Part shown: one piece after another, positions 18,763 to 27,398 of the stretch
Numbering within the stretch: the stretch's first letter is position 1
How the letters are laid out: each line of letters starts with the position of its first letter
Origin: Paenibacillus agri
GTDB lineage: Bacteria > Bacillota > Bacilli > Paenibacillales > Paenibacillaceae
Reading direction: 5' to 3'
Assembly: GCF_013359945.1 (NCBI RefSeq)
Contig: NZ_JABWCS010000209.1
Coordinates: 109,816-173,815, forward strand
Length of the DNA: 64,000 bases
Translations under genes and position numbers: made by a program
The notes under the pieces: generated by a model
Seen by the model: only the letters and a program-made list of their open reading frames with translations
Database searches by the model: none
Told to the model about the DNA's origin: nothing

Positions 18763-19896
18763 TCACGGCGCCTTAATAACAGACACAATACTTCTCTGTA
18801 CGTCTTTTGCGCTTGGCGACTGATACGGATCTGCATTAAAAAGAATGGCATCAGCAATGAAGCCTTCTTGGATACGTCCCAAGCTGTCTCCATAGCCCAG
18901 AATATCGGCGGCAGATGATGTAGCCGCTTGCCACGCCTCTTCACGTGTTAAGCCGCAGTCGATTAACACATCCAACTCGTCGAGGTTGTGCCCGTGGAGA
19001 GCAGGTGTTGCATAATCGGTACCGAAGCCAATGCGTACACCTGCACTTTTGGCATAGCTGATCGCTTGCGGATGAGCCGCGGCAGCACGTGCGGCCCGAT
19101 CACGAATGACCTCAGGCAGGCCAAGTACACCGGAAGGATCTGCGGCAATCCGATAGATCGAAGCCGTAGGTACGAACGCTGTCTTAGACTGAGCAAGCCG
19201 AAATGCTTGCGCCTCCGTCAAATACATTCCATGTTCTACAGACTCGACGCCAGCATCAATAGACCAGTCCACTGTAGGACCACCCCAAGTATGAACCAAC
19301 ACTTTAGCGCCCTGCGCATGGGCAGTACGCACAATATAAGCGAACTCTTCCTCTGAGAACGCTGGGTTCAGCACTGTATCCGGCGATGCCCCCAGTCCGC
19401 CCGTGGCCAGAATCTTAATCCAGCTTGCCCCGGAATGAATGATATCCGTTATCCGCTGTTCCAGGTGCTTAATCCCCCGTGCGTCTCCGGCCCCCAGCAT
19501 ATCACCACAGGTGTGCACGCTTAAAGGCTGGTTATAATGCTGCGCTATATGCTTCACTACACTTGGCAGAAGTCCGCCTGCATCACGCGCTGTAGTCACA
19601 CCGGTACGGAGCGTTGCCTCAAAAGCTTGTGCTTGCAGCACCTCTACCTCCAAGGCATCACGCTTCAACTGGTCATCATGATCGAAATCGGTCCACGCCA
19701 AGTGCGTATGGAGATCGATCACACCCGGACTTATCCATAAATCGCTGCCTGAGTTATCATCCCCAGCAACAGGGGAATTAGATTCGACAATGGACGAGAA
19801 ACGACCGCCACGTACTGTGATATCAAATCGTTTGCCCGGGGTCCCGGCAATGAAAATATTATTAAAGGTCTGGTCCTGTTGGGTTACATTGGTCAT
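18763..19896 (-). CDS. Metal-dependent amidohydrolase
   Basis: 377 aa. The amidohydrolase superfamily signature is complete: HTHLAW (metal ligands H-x-H), the possible carboxylated lysine in WIKILATGG, the ligand histidines in LVHTWGG and SVEHGMYL, and the aspartate in FGTDYATP. The closest general resemblance is to the imidazolonepropionase/Xaa-Pro dipeptidase-like group that cleaves C-N bonds in cyclic or acylated amino acids. ATG 19896 overlaps the stop of the preceding gene by 4 bases and has GGGAGA upstream. It is the last gene of a seven-gene coupled operon, so it probably acts on the imported compound or its product. No signal peptide. Confidence 0.88.
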   Translation of the reverse strand: MTNVTQQDQTFNNIFIAGTPGKRFDITVRGGRFSSIVESNSPVAGDDNSGSDLWISPGVIDLHTHLAWTDFDHDDQLKRDALEVEVLQAQAFEATLRTGVTTARDAGGLLPSVVKHIAQHYNQPLSVHTCGDMLGAGDARGIKHLEQRITDIIHSGASWIKILATGGLGASPDTVLNPAFSEEEFAYIVRTAHAQGAKVLVHTWGGPTVDWSIDAGVESVEHGMYLTEAQAFRLAQSKTAFVPTASIYRIAADPSGVLGLPEVIRDRAARAAAAHPQAISYAKSAGVRIGFGTDYATPALHGHNLDELDVLIDCGLTREEAWQAATSSAADILGYGDSLGRIQEGFIADAILFNADPYQSPSAKDVQRSIVSVIKAP

Positions 19897-20957
19897 TTGG
19901 CATTCTCCCAAATGCCCTTTTGGGCGGCAATGGCCTTGGAAGGATCTTTTTGCACAAATCCTGCCAGCGTAACAAGCGCTTGTTCAACACCCTGCTGACT
20001 GGCATTTGCTCCAAAATGATTAATGCGCCAAAGCTTATCATGCAATTCTCCATCTCCAGGAGCCACAATTCCAATCGGCTTGTCGATATGAAGATTACTG
20101 CCTTCAGGAACCCGTACCGTTGTAGTCAACGAGGAGTATCCATTGCTATTTCTTTGCCACGGTTCGAGCCCCAAAGCCTGGACACCAGCAATCATAGCCG
20201 ATGACGCTAACTGATGGCGGTAGTTGACCGCCTCTAAGCCCTCTTGTTCAATAAGCTCTAAAGATACAATAAGATCCCTGGCTTCTAACGTAGGAATATT
20301 GGCCGGAACACGCACGGGAGCCGTGCTGTTATCAAGACGTTTAAGATCAAGCAACGATAGAATAGAATTGCGCGGTGCTCGTTCGTTGGACTCCAGGAAC
20401 GCCCAGCCACGCTGGGAAACACCTACAGCGCTGACCCCGTTGGGTCCAGCCAGCCCTTTTTGCGCACCAATCGCCACAAAATCAATACTCCACTCGTCCA
20501 TAAGCACCGGTTCAGCCCCGACGGCTGACACGGAATCAATCACAGTGATCAGGTTAGCTTGGCGTGCGATCTCCAGTATTTCTTTGGTCGGATTAGAACC
20601 CCCTGTGACTGCTTCTCCCTGAACAAAGGAAATTGCGCACGGTTTGTGGCGTTCAATCGCTGCAGCAACTGCATCAACAGTAGCTACTTCATCAAAAGGT
20701 ACTTTTACCTCAATGACTTCTGCGCCGCCACGCTCCAGCCATTTTCCGAAAATATCTCCATACGGACCGGTCACAACGTTCAGAACCTTACGGCCGGGAG
20801 CAGAGATGCCTGCTGCGATGGCCTCGATGCCCAAGATGGCCTCGCCTGGAATGATGACCGGAGATTCTTGTGTGGATAGGAGATTGGAGAGCAACCCCGT
20901 GAGCGTATCGAACTCCGAGATCGTAAGCGGCGAATATCCTTTATGAACTTGATTCAT
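19893..20957 (-). CDS. Class V aminotransferase (PLP-dependent)
   Basis: 354 aa, fold type I. The PLP-binding lysine lies in IGAQKGLAGPNG, and the preceding VIDSVSAVGAEP carries the ring-stacking and pyridine-nitrogen aspartate. It resembles alanine-glyoxylate and pyridoxamine-pyruvate aminotransferases. It overlaps the ATPase gene upstream and the amidohydrolase downstream by 4 bases each, so the three are translationally coupled. A likely role is removal of an amino group from the compound imported by the five transporter genes before it. The true substrate is unknown. Confidence 0.88.
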   Translation of the reverse strand: MNQVHKGYSPLTISEFDTLTGLLSNLLSTQESPVIIPGEAILGIEAIAAGISAPGRKVLNVVTGPYGDIFGKWLERGGAEVIEVKVPFDEVATVDAVAAAIERHKPCAISFVQGEAVTGGSNPTKEILEIARQANLITVIDSVSAVGAEPVLMDEWSIDFVAIGAQKGLAGPNGVSAVGVSQRGWAFLESNERAPRNSILSLLDLKRLDNSTAPVRVPANIPTLEARDLIVSLELIEQEGLEAVNYRHQLASSAMIAGVQALGLEPWQRNSNGYSSLTTTVRVPEGSNLHIDKPIGIVAPGDGELHDKLWRINHFGANASQQGVEQALVTLAGFVQKDPSKAIAAQKGIWENAK

Positions 20958-21727
20958 GACAAACCTCCTGTTGTAATGGATATTGGCATTTTGGGAACAG
21001 CGGACAATAGTTCGCGGCTATAGGACGTTTCAGGACGGGAAAAGAATTGATCCTTGGGATTAACCTCCACAAGCTGCCCCTGCTTCATAACAGCTACAAT
21101 ATCGCTTATTGCATGGATTACGCCCAGGTCATGCGAGATGAACAGCATCGTAAGATTAAGCTCCGATTTGAGCGTACTAAAGAGTTCAAGCATACTCCGT
21201 TGTACTGAAACATCCAGTGCGCTCGTAGGTTCATCCGCGATAATCACACTTGGCTCCACGCTTAAGGCACGGGCGATCGCAATCCGCTGACGCTGACCAC
21301 CAGAGAATTGATGCGGGTATCGACCAAGAGCTCTTTCGTCAAGATGAACACGGTCCAGAAGTTCCTTGCAGCGTTGCTCCACTCCCGCACGATCTACAAC
21401 TTTGTGAAATAGCAGCCCTTCGGAAAGGATCTGTCGGATCGTATGCTTCGGATTGAGCGAGGAATCCGGGTTCTGAAAGATCATTTGAATATCCTTATGC
21501 TGTTCCCGGCTACGTTTCTTACCTAAAACTTGCGAACCCAGCAAAACTTGTCCGTCACTTGGAGCAATCAGCCCCGCAATGACTCGCGCGAGCGTAGATT
21601 TGCCTGAACCCGATTCCCCTACGAGACCGAGTGTAGTGTGCGGTTGTATTGCTAAGCTTACTTTATCCAGCGCGGTGAACTCACCGTACTTCACTGTTAA
21701 ATCTTCTATCTGCAAGGCTGTTTTCAT
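20954..21727 (-). CDS. Oligopeptide-type ABC transporter ATPase (DppF/OppF-like)
   Basis: 257 aa. Walker A is GESGSGKST, the ABC signature is FSGGQRQRIAIARAL, Walker B is VIIADEPTSALD and the switch histidine is in ISHDLG. It lacks the long C-terminal cysteine-rich extension found in many OppF proteins. It forms the second nucleotide-binding subunit of the importer and overlaps both neighbouring genes by 4 bases. Confidence 0.93.
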   Translation of the reverse strand: MKTALQIEDLTVKYGEFTALDKVSLAIQPHTTLGLVGESGSGKSTLARVIAGLIAPSDGQVLLGSQVLGKKRSREQHKDIQMIFQNPDSSLNPKHTIRQILSEGLLFHKVVDRAGVEQRCKELLDRVHLDERALGRYPHQFSGGQRQRIAIARALSVEPSVIIADEPTSALDVSVQRSMLELFSTLKSELNLTMLFISHDLGVIHAISDIVAVMKQGQLVEVNPKDQFFSRPETSYSRELLSAVPKMPISITTGGLS

Positions 21728-22485
21728 ACACCCGCACCCCTTTCAAGCTCCGGCAAAGGCAGCACCGAATGGATCAGCATCTGCGTATAGGAATGTTGCG
21801 GGTTTTGCAGAAGACTCAAAGATTCGCCGCGTTCGACGATCTGCCCCTCTTTCATCACGCATAGCGTAGAACACATCGTAGAAGCAATCGCCAGATTATG
21901 CGTAACAAAAACCATGGCAAAACCCAGTTCCTGTTGCAGACGCGTAATCGTGTCAATGATTTGCTTCTGAACAGTTACATCAAGCGCAGTTGTCGGTTCA
22001 TCGCATAGGAGGATACCCGGCTTGCAAGCTAAAGCCATGGCGATGACAATACGTTGGCATTGCCCCCCTGACAGTTGGCTCGGATACCGATCCTTCTGCT
22101 TCAGGGAATCCGGAAGCCCGAGCATTTCCAGTAACTCCAGCGCAATGGTGCGGGAAGCCTTCCGGCTTACGTTCTGTCTGTAGTACACCACCTCGGCAAG
22201 CTGCCTAACTACCGGACAAAGCGGGTCCAGGGCGCCTCTCGGATCTTGAAAGATCATGGCGCTTCTGACATCACTCCGGATGGCTCCACCCACTTGCTCA
22301 ACCCCGCGCGGAAGTAAACCTAAGATAGAGCGCAGGGTGAGCGATTTACCAGAGCCCGATTCACCGACCAGTCCCAAGCTTTCGCCCTTTCCAAGAGAGA
22401 AATTCACATTGGTGACCAATGATTTGCCTGCGGACGTAGCGAGCGAGAGATTTTCTATTTCCAAAATAGGATTCGTAGCCATCAT
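21724..22485 (-). CDS. Oligopeptide-type ABC transporter ATPase (DppD/OppD-like)
   Basis: About 253 aa. Walker A is GESGSGKSLT, the signature is LSGGQCQRIVIAMAL, Walker B is GILLCDEPTTALD and the switch is VTHNLA. ATG 22485 is chosen because it gives the 4-base ATGA overlap with the permease stop seen throughout this operon and has GGAGGAG just upstream; an in-frame ATG at 22497 exists. It pairs with the DppF-like subunit. Confidence 0.92.
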   Translation of the reverse strand: MMATNPILEIENLSLATSAGKSLVTNVNFSLGKGESLGLVGESGSGKSLTLRSILGLLPRGVEQVGGAIRSDVRSAMIFQDPRGALDPLCPVVRQLAEVVYYRQNVSRKASRTIALELLEMLGLPDSLKQKDRYPSQLSGGQCQRIVIAMALACKPGILLCDEPTTALDVTVQKQIIDTITRLQQELGFAMVFVTHNLAIASTMCSTLCVMKEGQIVERGESLSLLQNPQHSYTQMLIHSVLPLPELERGAGV

Positions 22486-23336
22486 TTTCTCCTCCATAGG
22501 TCTGCCAGGCCATCACCCACAAGGGATAACGCGATCCCTGTGTATACAACCGCAATGCCTGGAACGGCTGACAGCCACCAGGCTGTAGTTATGAAGGATT
22601 GTCCATCCGATATCATCGTTCCCCAATCCGGGGTTGGCGGCGCAATGCCGATACCCAGATAACCTAATGTAACGATCGCCACGAGCAAACCAACCATATC
22701 AGTCATTAATACGACCACGGCTTGAGGCAACACATTGGGCAAAAGATGCCGCAGAATGATTTTAACCCCTGGAATCCCCATCGTCTGCGCGGAAGCGACC
22801 CATTCCTGCTTGCGGAACGATGCGCTAAGACCTCTTGTTACACGGGCAAAGACGATCCAGCCCACCAAAATAAAGGTGATGTATATCCCCTTTTGACCCG
22901 CGCCACTGGCAAAGGCCACGATAATAACAATCAAATAGAAGGGAAAGGCAATAAAGGTATCCGTCACTAATGAAATAACAGTGTCTACCCATTTGCCGTA
23001 ATACCCTGCCAGCATCCCTAGAAAGATACCTGTGCAAAACGGGATGATCTCCGCCAGCACCATGATTTTTAAATCCGTCCGTGCGGCATAGATCAGCCTA
23101 GTAAACAAATCGCGCCCCAGTTGGTCTGTTCCCAGCCAATGCTCCGAGGAAGGAGGCTGCAAAATGGCATACAGATTCTGCTCGGAAGGCTCAAAGGGAG
23201 TAATGAACGGTGCAAACACAGCTACGCCTATGAGGAGTAAGAACATAATGCTCCCCACAAGCAGAGAGGGTGTGTTCAGTATTCTTTTCAGGACACCTTG
23301 ATTCTCTTGCTGTAGGTCCAGTAGTGTAGTATTCAT
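22482..23336 (-). CDS. Oligopeptide-type ABC transporter permease (DppC-like)
   Basis: 284 aa with a cytoplasmic N-terminal segment, then six membrane helices. The family motifs LGTDQLGRDLFTRLIYAAR (after helix 1) and the EAA loop RKQEWVASAQTMGIPGVKII are clear. It overlaps the DppB-like gene upstream and the ATPase gene downstream by 4 bases. Confidence 0.93.
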   Translation of the reverse strand: MNTTLLDLQQENQGVLKRILNTPSLLVGSIMFLLLIGVAVFAPFITPFEPSEQNLYAILQPPSSEHWLGTDQLGRDLFTRLIYAARTDLKIMVLAEIIPFCTGIFLGMLAGYYGKWVDTVISLVTDTFIAFPFYLIVIIVAFASGAGQKGIYITFILVGWIVFARVTRGLSASFRKQEWVASAQTMGIPGVKIILRHLLPNVLPQAVVVLMTDMVGLLVAIVTLGYLGIGIAPPTPDWGTMISDGQSFITTAWWLSAVPGIAVVYTGIALSLVGDGLADLWRRK

Positions 23337-24322
23337 TGTTTTCCTTTCGTCCTGGGATCAAGCAGCCAGGAGGATATCTCGATCAGGAGACTGATGATGA
23401 CCACAGATATCGCACAGTACAGAGCTATTCCTTGGATGACCGGAAAATCCCGTTTGGAAATCGCTGAGAATAGCAGACTGCCTATGCCCTTGATGCCAAA
23501 CACCTGTTCAACGACCAAGGTGCCGCCGATCAGATAAGAAATGTTTACGCCAAGCAGCATCAGCGTGGGCAGCGCAGAATTGCGCAGAACATGCTTGGTC
23601 AGGATCACCCGGTTAGGGATCCCCGCCGCTTTTAAGGTGACTACAAAATCCGATTCCAGCACTTCCAGCATCTGCGCTCTTAGTGAACGCACAAGGGTAG
23701 GAATTTGTGAAAAGGCAACGGTAATCGCAGGAAGTGTGAGACTGTATAAGGTTCCAGCTACGCCTTCCCCAACTCCCCCCACGGGGAACCAACCCAATCG
23801 AACGCTAAAGAACAAAATCAACAATAAGCCTACCCAAAAGACCGGCATACCGAGCGTGATCGTTGGAAAGATACGTATCAGATGATCGAGCAATCTGTCT
23901 TTATTCGTTGCTGCAAGGGTAGCTAGCACAAGCGCCACTAGTATCGCCAATACACTGGCCATCACAATCAGCAAGAGTGTAACCGGAGCGCGCTCCGCAA
24001 TCAGCTCTCTCGTCGACGTTCCCCAAGCAATCGAAGCCCCAGTATCGCCGTGTGTGAAAAGATTTTGTACAAATCGGGTGAACTGCTCCCACAGCGGGAG
24101 ATCCAGCCCAAGTGAATGGTGCAAGGCTTGGATAGCTTCAGGCGTGCTGTGTTCCCCCAGGATCATTTTGGCAGGATCTCCCGGCACAATCCGGATAAGG
24201 AAAAAGACAGCCGCCACCACACAGGTGATAACGGCTGCCGCTCTTATGAGAGCAAGCACGAGCCACCTGCGCGGTGAATCGTTGTCGGCAATTTTTTTGA
24301 ATAGACTGTTAGATTTAATCAT
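23333..24322 (-). CDS. Oligopeptide-type ABC transporter permease (DppB-like)
   Basis: 329 aa. One N-terminal helix, a long extracytoplasmic loop with the family element RIVPGDPAKMILG, then five more helices. The EAA-type loop is VLESDFVVTLKAAGIPNRVI. It forms the membrane channel with the DppC-like protein. Four-base overlaps join it to both neighbours. Confidence 0.93.
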   Translation of the reverse strand: MIKSNSLFKKIADNDSPRRWLVLALIRAAAVITCVVAAVFFLIRIVPGDPAKMILGEHSTPEAIQALHHSLGLDLPLWEQFTRFVQNLFTHGDTGASIAWGTSTRELIAERAPVTLLLIVMASVLAILVALVLATLAATNKDRLLDHLIRIFPTITLGMPVFWVGLLLILFFSVRLGWFPVGGVGEGVAGTLYSLTLPAITVAFSQIPTLVRSLRAQMLEVLESDFVVTLKAAGIPNRVILTKHVLRNSALPTLMLLGVNISYLIGGTLVVEQVFGIKGIGSLLFSAISKRDFPVIQGIALYCAISVVIISLLIEISSWLLDPRTKGKQ

Positions 24323-25938
24323 TTTTTAATACGAACATCTTCAAAGCGAAGACTGCCGTTAGGAAGAACAACCAGACCTTCTACGGAAGAACGTACACCA
24401 GTAATAATATCTGGATAGTACAGTGGAATGTAAGGCACTTCATCAGCAAGAATCTGTTGAAGCTTGGCGTAAATATCTCCACGTTCTGCCCCATCGAGTG
24501 TTTTTTGGCCTTCGATCAGAAGTTTGGTCACTTCATCATTCGTGTAATGCGTCCAATAAGACTTGCTGAAACCGTTCGGATCGGTTTGGAAGGCAAGGAT
24601 CGAATTGGCTTCAGGGGAATCTGCCTGACCACTGTTAAGCATAGCCGAGAAATCATAAGCAAAGAAACGCTCACGGAATGAAGCTAGCTCAACCGATTCA
24701 ATCTCAATATTGATGCCGATGGTTTTAGCAGCGGCCTGAATGATTTGTGCCTCTTGCGCTCTTGTACTGTTTCCGGAAGCAACCAGCAGCTTCGTAGTGA
24801 AGCCATCAGGGAACTTCGACTTGGCAAGCTCTGCTTTCGCTGCAGCCTCATCATGGTTGAGCGCTTTAATCGTATCGTTAGTGTTATAAGGGATGGCTGG
24901 TGGCAATAGCGAATTCGCCACTTGCGCATAACCGAAGGTAAGCGCCTTGGTCAATCCGTCACGATCCAGGGCCAACGCCAGGGCACGACGAACATGGATA
25001 TCAGAGAAATGTTTATCGAGTGTATTGAAGAACAACTGCTCCGTTACCCAGCTGCCGTTAGTCGCTACTGTCGTATCAGGGCCTTGTTTCACTTCATTGG
25101 CATTCCCAAGCGCAAGCGTCTCAATACCATCTACCTCACCAGCTTTAAGCTGGTTGATTGCTTGGCTATCATCTTCAATCAGCTTGTAAACAAGCTTATC
25201 GATGTATGGCTTGCCTTCCTGCCAGTAGTTTGGATTTTTGCTGAATGTCAGATCACCCGCTGGGTCCCACTTTTCAACAACAAACGGACCAGTACCTATA
25301 GGGTTCTTAAAGAATTCTTCTTCAGTAACACCGCCAAATTTGTTAGGCAGAATACCGTTGGAAAAATTCGTAAGCTCCGAAATAAATGGCGTGTAAGGCT
25401 CTTTTAGTGTAATTACTAACGTTTTGGCATCTTCGGCCTTAAGAGAAGCAACCTGGGCTGCTATTGCCAGAGGGCCACCCACAGTCAAATGCCGCTGAAT
25501 GGAGAACACTGCATCCTCTGCAGTCACTTCAGTTCCGTTAGAGAATTTCAGCCCATCACGCAGAACAAAAGTATAGGTTAAACCGTCTGTACTAATCGTA
25601 TGTGATTTGGCTAGCCAATCCACAATCTTTCCTTCACTATCAAACGCAACCAGCGGTTCAAAAACTTTATCTATCGCAAAAGCGTTATTTGCAGTAATCT
25701 GATTGTGCAGGTCAAACGAGGTAACAGAAGCCGGACGTCCATAGGTAAACGTTCCACCTGTTGCGGGCGGTTCCGTATTCTTACTTGTATCCGTGCCTTG
25801 GTTCGCGCTTTGATTAGTACCTGTATTTTGAGCCGAATCATTCTTTGATCCGGAGCATCCTGCCAGAACAACCATTAACAGAACCACTAAAGATCCAACC
25901 CAGAACGTCTTTCTTTGAAATGCATTAAACTTTGACAT
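24319..25938 (-). CDS. ABC transporter substrate-binding lipoprotein, family 5 (SBP_bac_5)
   Basis: 539 aa. The signal peptide ends in a lipobox (VLAGC, near residues 23-27), followed by a Ser/Asn/Thr-rich linker. The family-5 core then starts at TFTYGRPASVTSFD and includes the class motif GTGPFVVEKWDPAGDLTFSKN. ATG 25938 is chosen for its AAGAGGGGG site 5 nt upstream. It is the first gene of the seven-gene operon. Its stop overlaps the permease start by 4 bases, so the usual drop in expression after a binding protein is not enforced by a spacer here. Confidence 0.92.
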   Translation of the reverse strand: MSKFNAFQRKTFWVGSLVVLLMVVLAGCSGSKNDSAQNTGTNQSANQGTDTSKNTEPPATGGTFTYGRPASVTSFDLHNQITANNAFAIDKVFEPLVAFDSEGKIVDWLAKSHTISTDGLTYTFVLRDGLKFSNGTEVTAEDAVFSIQRHLTVGGPLAIAAQVASLKAEDAKTLVITLKEPYTPFISELTNFSNGILPNKFGGVTEEEFFKNPIGTGPFVVEKWDPAGDLTFSKNPNYWQEGKPYIDKLVYKLIEDDSQAINQLKAGEVDGIETLALGNANEVKQGPDTTVATNGSWVTEQLFFNTLDKHFSDIHVRRALALALDRDGLTKALTFGYAQVANSLLPPAIPYNTNDTIKALNHDEAAAKAELAKSKFPDGFTTKLLVASGNSTRAQEAQIIQAAAKTIGINIEIESVELASFRERFFAYDFSAMLNSGQADSPEANSILAFQTDPNGFSKSYWTHYTNDEVTKLLIEGQKTLDGAERGDIYAKLQQILADEVPYIPLYYPDIITGVRSSVEGLVVLPNGSLRFEDVRIKK

Positions 25939-26104
25939 GTCAATCCCCCTCTTATGCAGTAAAACATATGCGCTTAGTATGAATAGATTATGTATGAATG
26001 TACCCCTTCTGTCAAACAAAATTAAATCCCAAAAAAAGGCGTAAAACCCTCGCCGTTGTAACGATTATAGTTAAACATCTACCCCCTTATAGCCACACTA
26101 CCCG

Positions 26105-26248
26105 CTAAAAGGAAATAAGCTCCTTTAAAGGGTGTCTTTGCTGATTATTGTGTACTGAACACTCCCGAAGGATACTCGTTATCTGCTCAAAGGAAATTTC
26201 GCCATTTGCAACGTCTACTATGAACTCAATAGCGTATAAGTGCTTCAT
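26105..26248 (-). CDS. Possible 47-aa protein, function unknown
   Basis: The ORF reads MKHLYAIEFIVDVANG and ends HPLKELISF, an amphipathic composition unlike a random frame. A purine-rich GAGAAG precedes the ATG at close spacing, and a weak hairpin (GGCG/CGCC) with seven T residues lies downstream at 26036-26061. I recognise no family. It may be a remnant of a longer gene. Confidence 0.35.
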   Translation of the reverse strand: MKHLYAIEFIVDVANGEISFEQITSILRECSVHNNQQRHPLKELISF

Positions 26249-26496
26249 ATCTTCTCATCATTTATAACTTTATAACATAATTGCATATTTTAGCACAGGG
26301 GATTGGAAAAGCAATCAATAAAGCACCGTCAGACAATTTGTTCTTCCTAGCCTCCATAGACTCGGATATTTGTGTGCTTATATTCACCTCATGCCCATTT
26401 CCCACCTTAAAGGCGTTTGACCAGACCAGGCTAAAGTCCTTGAATATATTATTATTATTTATGTCTTCAAGGACGTTTAAGTGGGGGGAGATCACA

Positions 26497-27254
26497 CTGG
26501 CTATCCGTTACAGTATTATCATTCCAACCTATAATCGAATCCAGCAGCTGTTGCTCTGTGGAATCCTGACTTTGACACCGTCACTGAAATTATTCCGCTA
26601 ATCACGCCAGAAGATATTATTCATCAGACGGAGACCTTGTCCAAAGTTGTTTTTTCCACAAGAGTCCCTCCAAATACGAAAAAGGAATTTGCCAAAAAAG
26701 ATGTAGCTCCCTGGATGCTGCTCGTCACTCGTTGTGTATCTATCCGACGTAGCCAGTTAACTCGTATCGGGTGATTTAATGAACGTTTTGTCCTTTATGG
26801 ACTTGAAGATTGGAACCTTGGCTATCGACTGCATCGATTAAAGATTCCATTTCATTGCATCCGAGAGGTTGTCGGATATCACCAGGAACATCCAACCTCT
26901 TACAGAGGCAATGTATTTAATATCGATAATTTAAAAATCATGTTTGAAACCTACGGATTCAAGGACTCCTCGTTAAATTTATTCGCCCTAGTCCCTCCAT
27001 CCGAAAATGTAGAGGTCTACAAAAATACGCTGCGAGTCTTACGCAGGGGATTCCGTTCGAAGAGAACTCGTTCATCCGCATTATTGCTGAGAAGAACATT
27101 GCGAATTGCAGCCAAGCAGTTCTATCAGCAAAATAACACCCAGAAGCACCGGACGTCGTTAATATGGATAGCAAGGAAGGCCAGGGGCAGGAAAAGCCGG
27201 GTCGCTCAAGTGCTGCGGGAATTGCTGGTGAAGTCTGAGAAGCTGATGGAGTGA
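26497..27254 (+). pseudogene. Decayed family 2 glycosyltransferase
   Basis: The first ~18 codons (from a CTG after GGGGGGAG) read RYSIIIPTYNR, the canonical GT2 N-terminus. The frame then breaks near 26557 and resumes in the next frame as WNPDFDTVTEIIPL. The middle of the GT-A domain, roughly 80-100 residues including the DxD region, appears deleted. In the second frame a TGA at 26772-26774 interrupts RIG-FNERFVLYGLEDWNLGYRL, which matches the galactosyltransferase-like C-terminal element (normally a glycine precedes the phenylalanine). The frame then runs to 27254 through a basic tail. Three lesions make a functional product very unlikely. Confidence 0.75.
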
Positions 27255-27314
27255 GCGCAGGCTAACCTAGCTTGATCAAATGCTTTCTCTTAGGATTCCT
27301 TAATCTAAAAAAGT

Positions 27315-27343
27315 AAAAGACACCTAAAGAGTGGTGTCTTTTT
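27315..27343 (+). terminator. Rho-independent terminator (bidirectional)
   Basis: AAAAGACACC pairs with GGTGTCTTTTT around an 8-nt loop. It is still intact after the glycosyltransferase pseudogene and converges with the next gene. Confidence 0.8.
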
Positions 27344-27398
27344 GCTGTATCCCATATAAGATTTAACTGGTGAGTTAAAATCTTATGTCACGTTATAT

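Noticed and set aside
26281..26601. 106-codon frame leading into the glycosyltransferase pseudogene
   Set aside because: Only its last part (from 26497) resembles a protein; the upstream part is low-quality and without a start signal.
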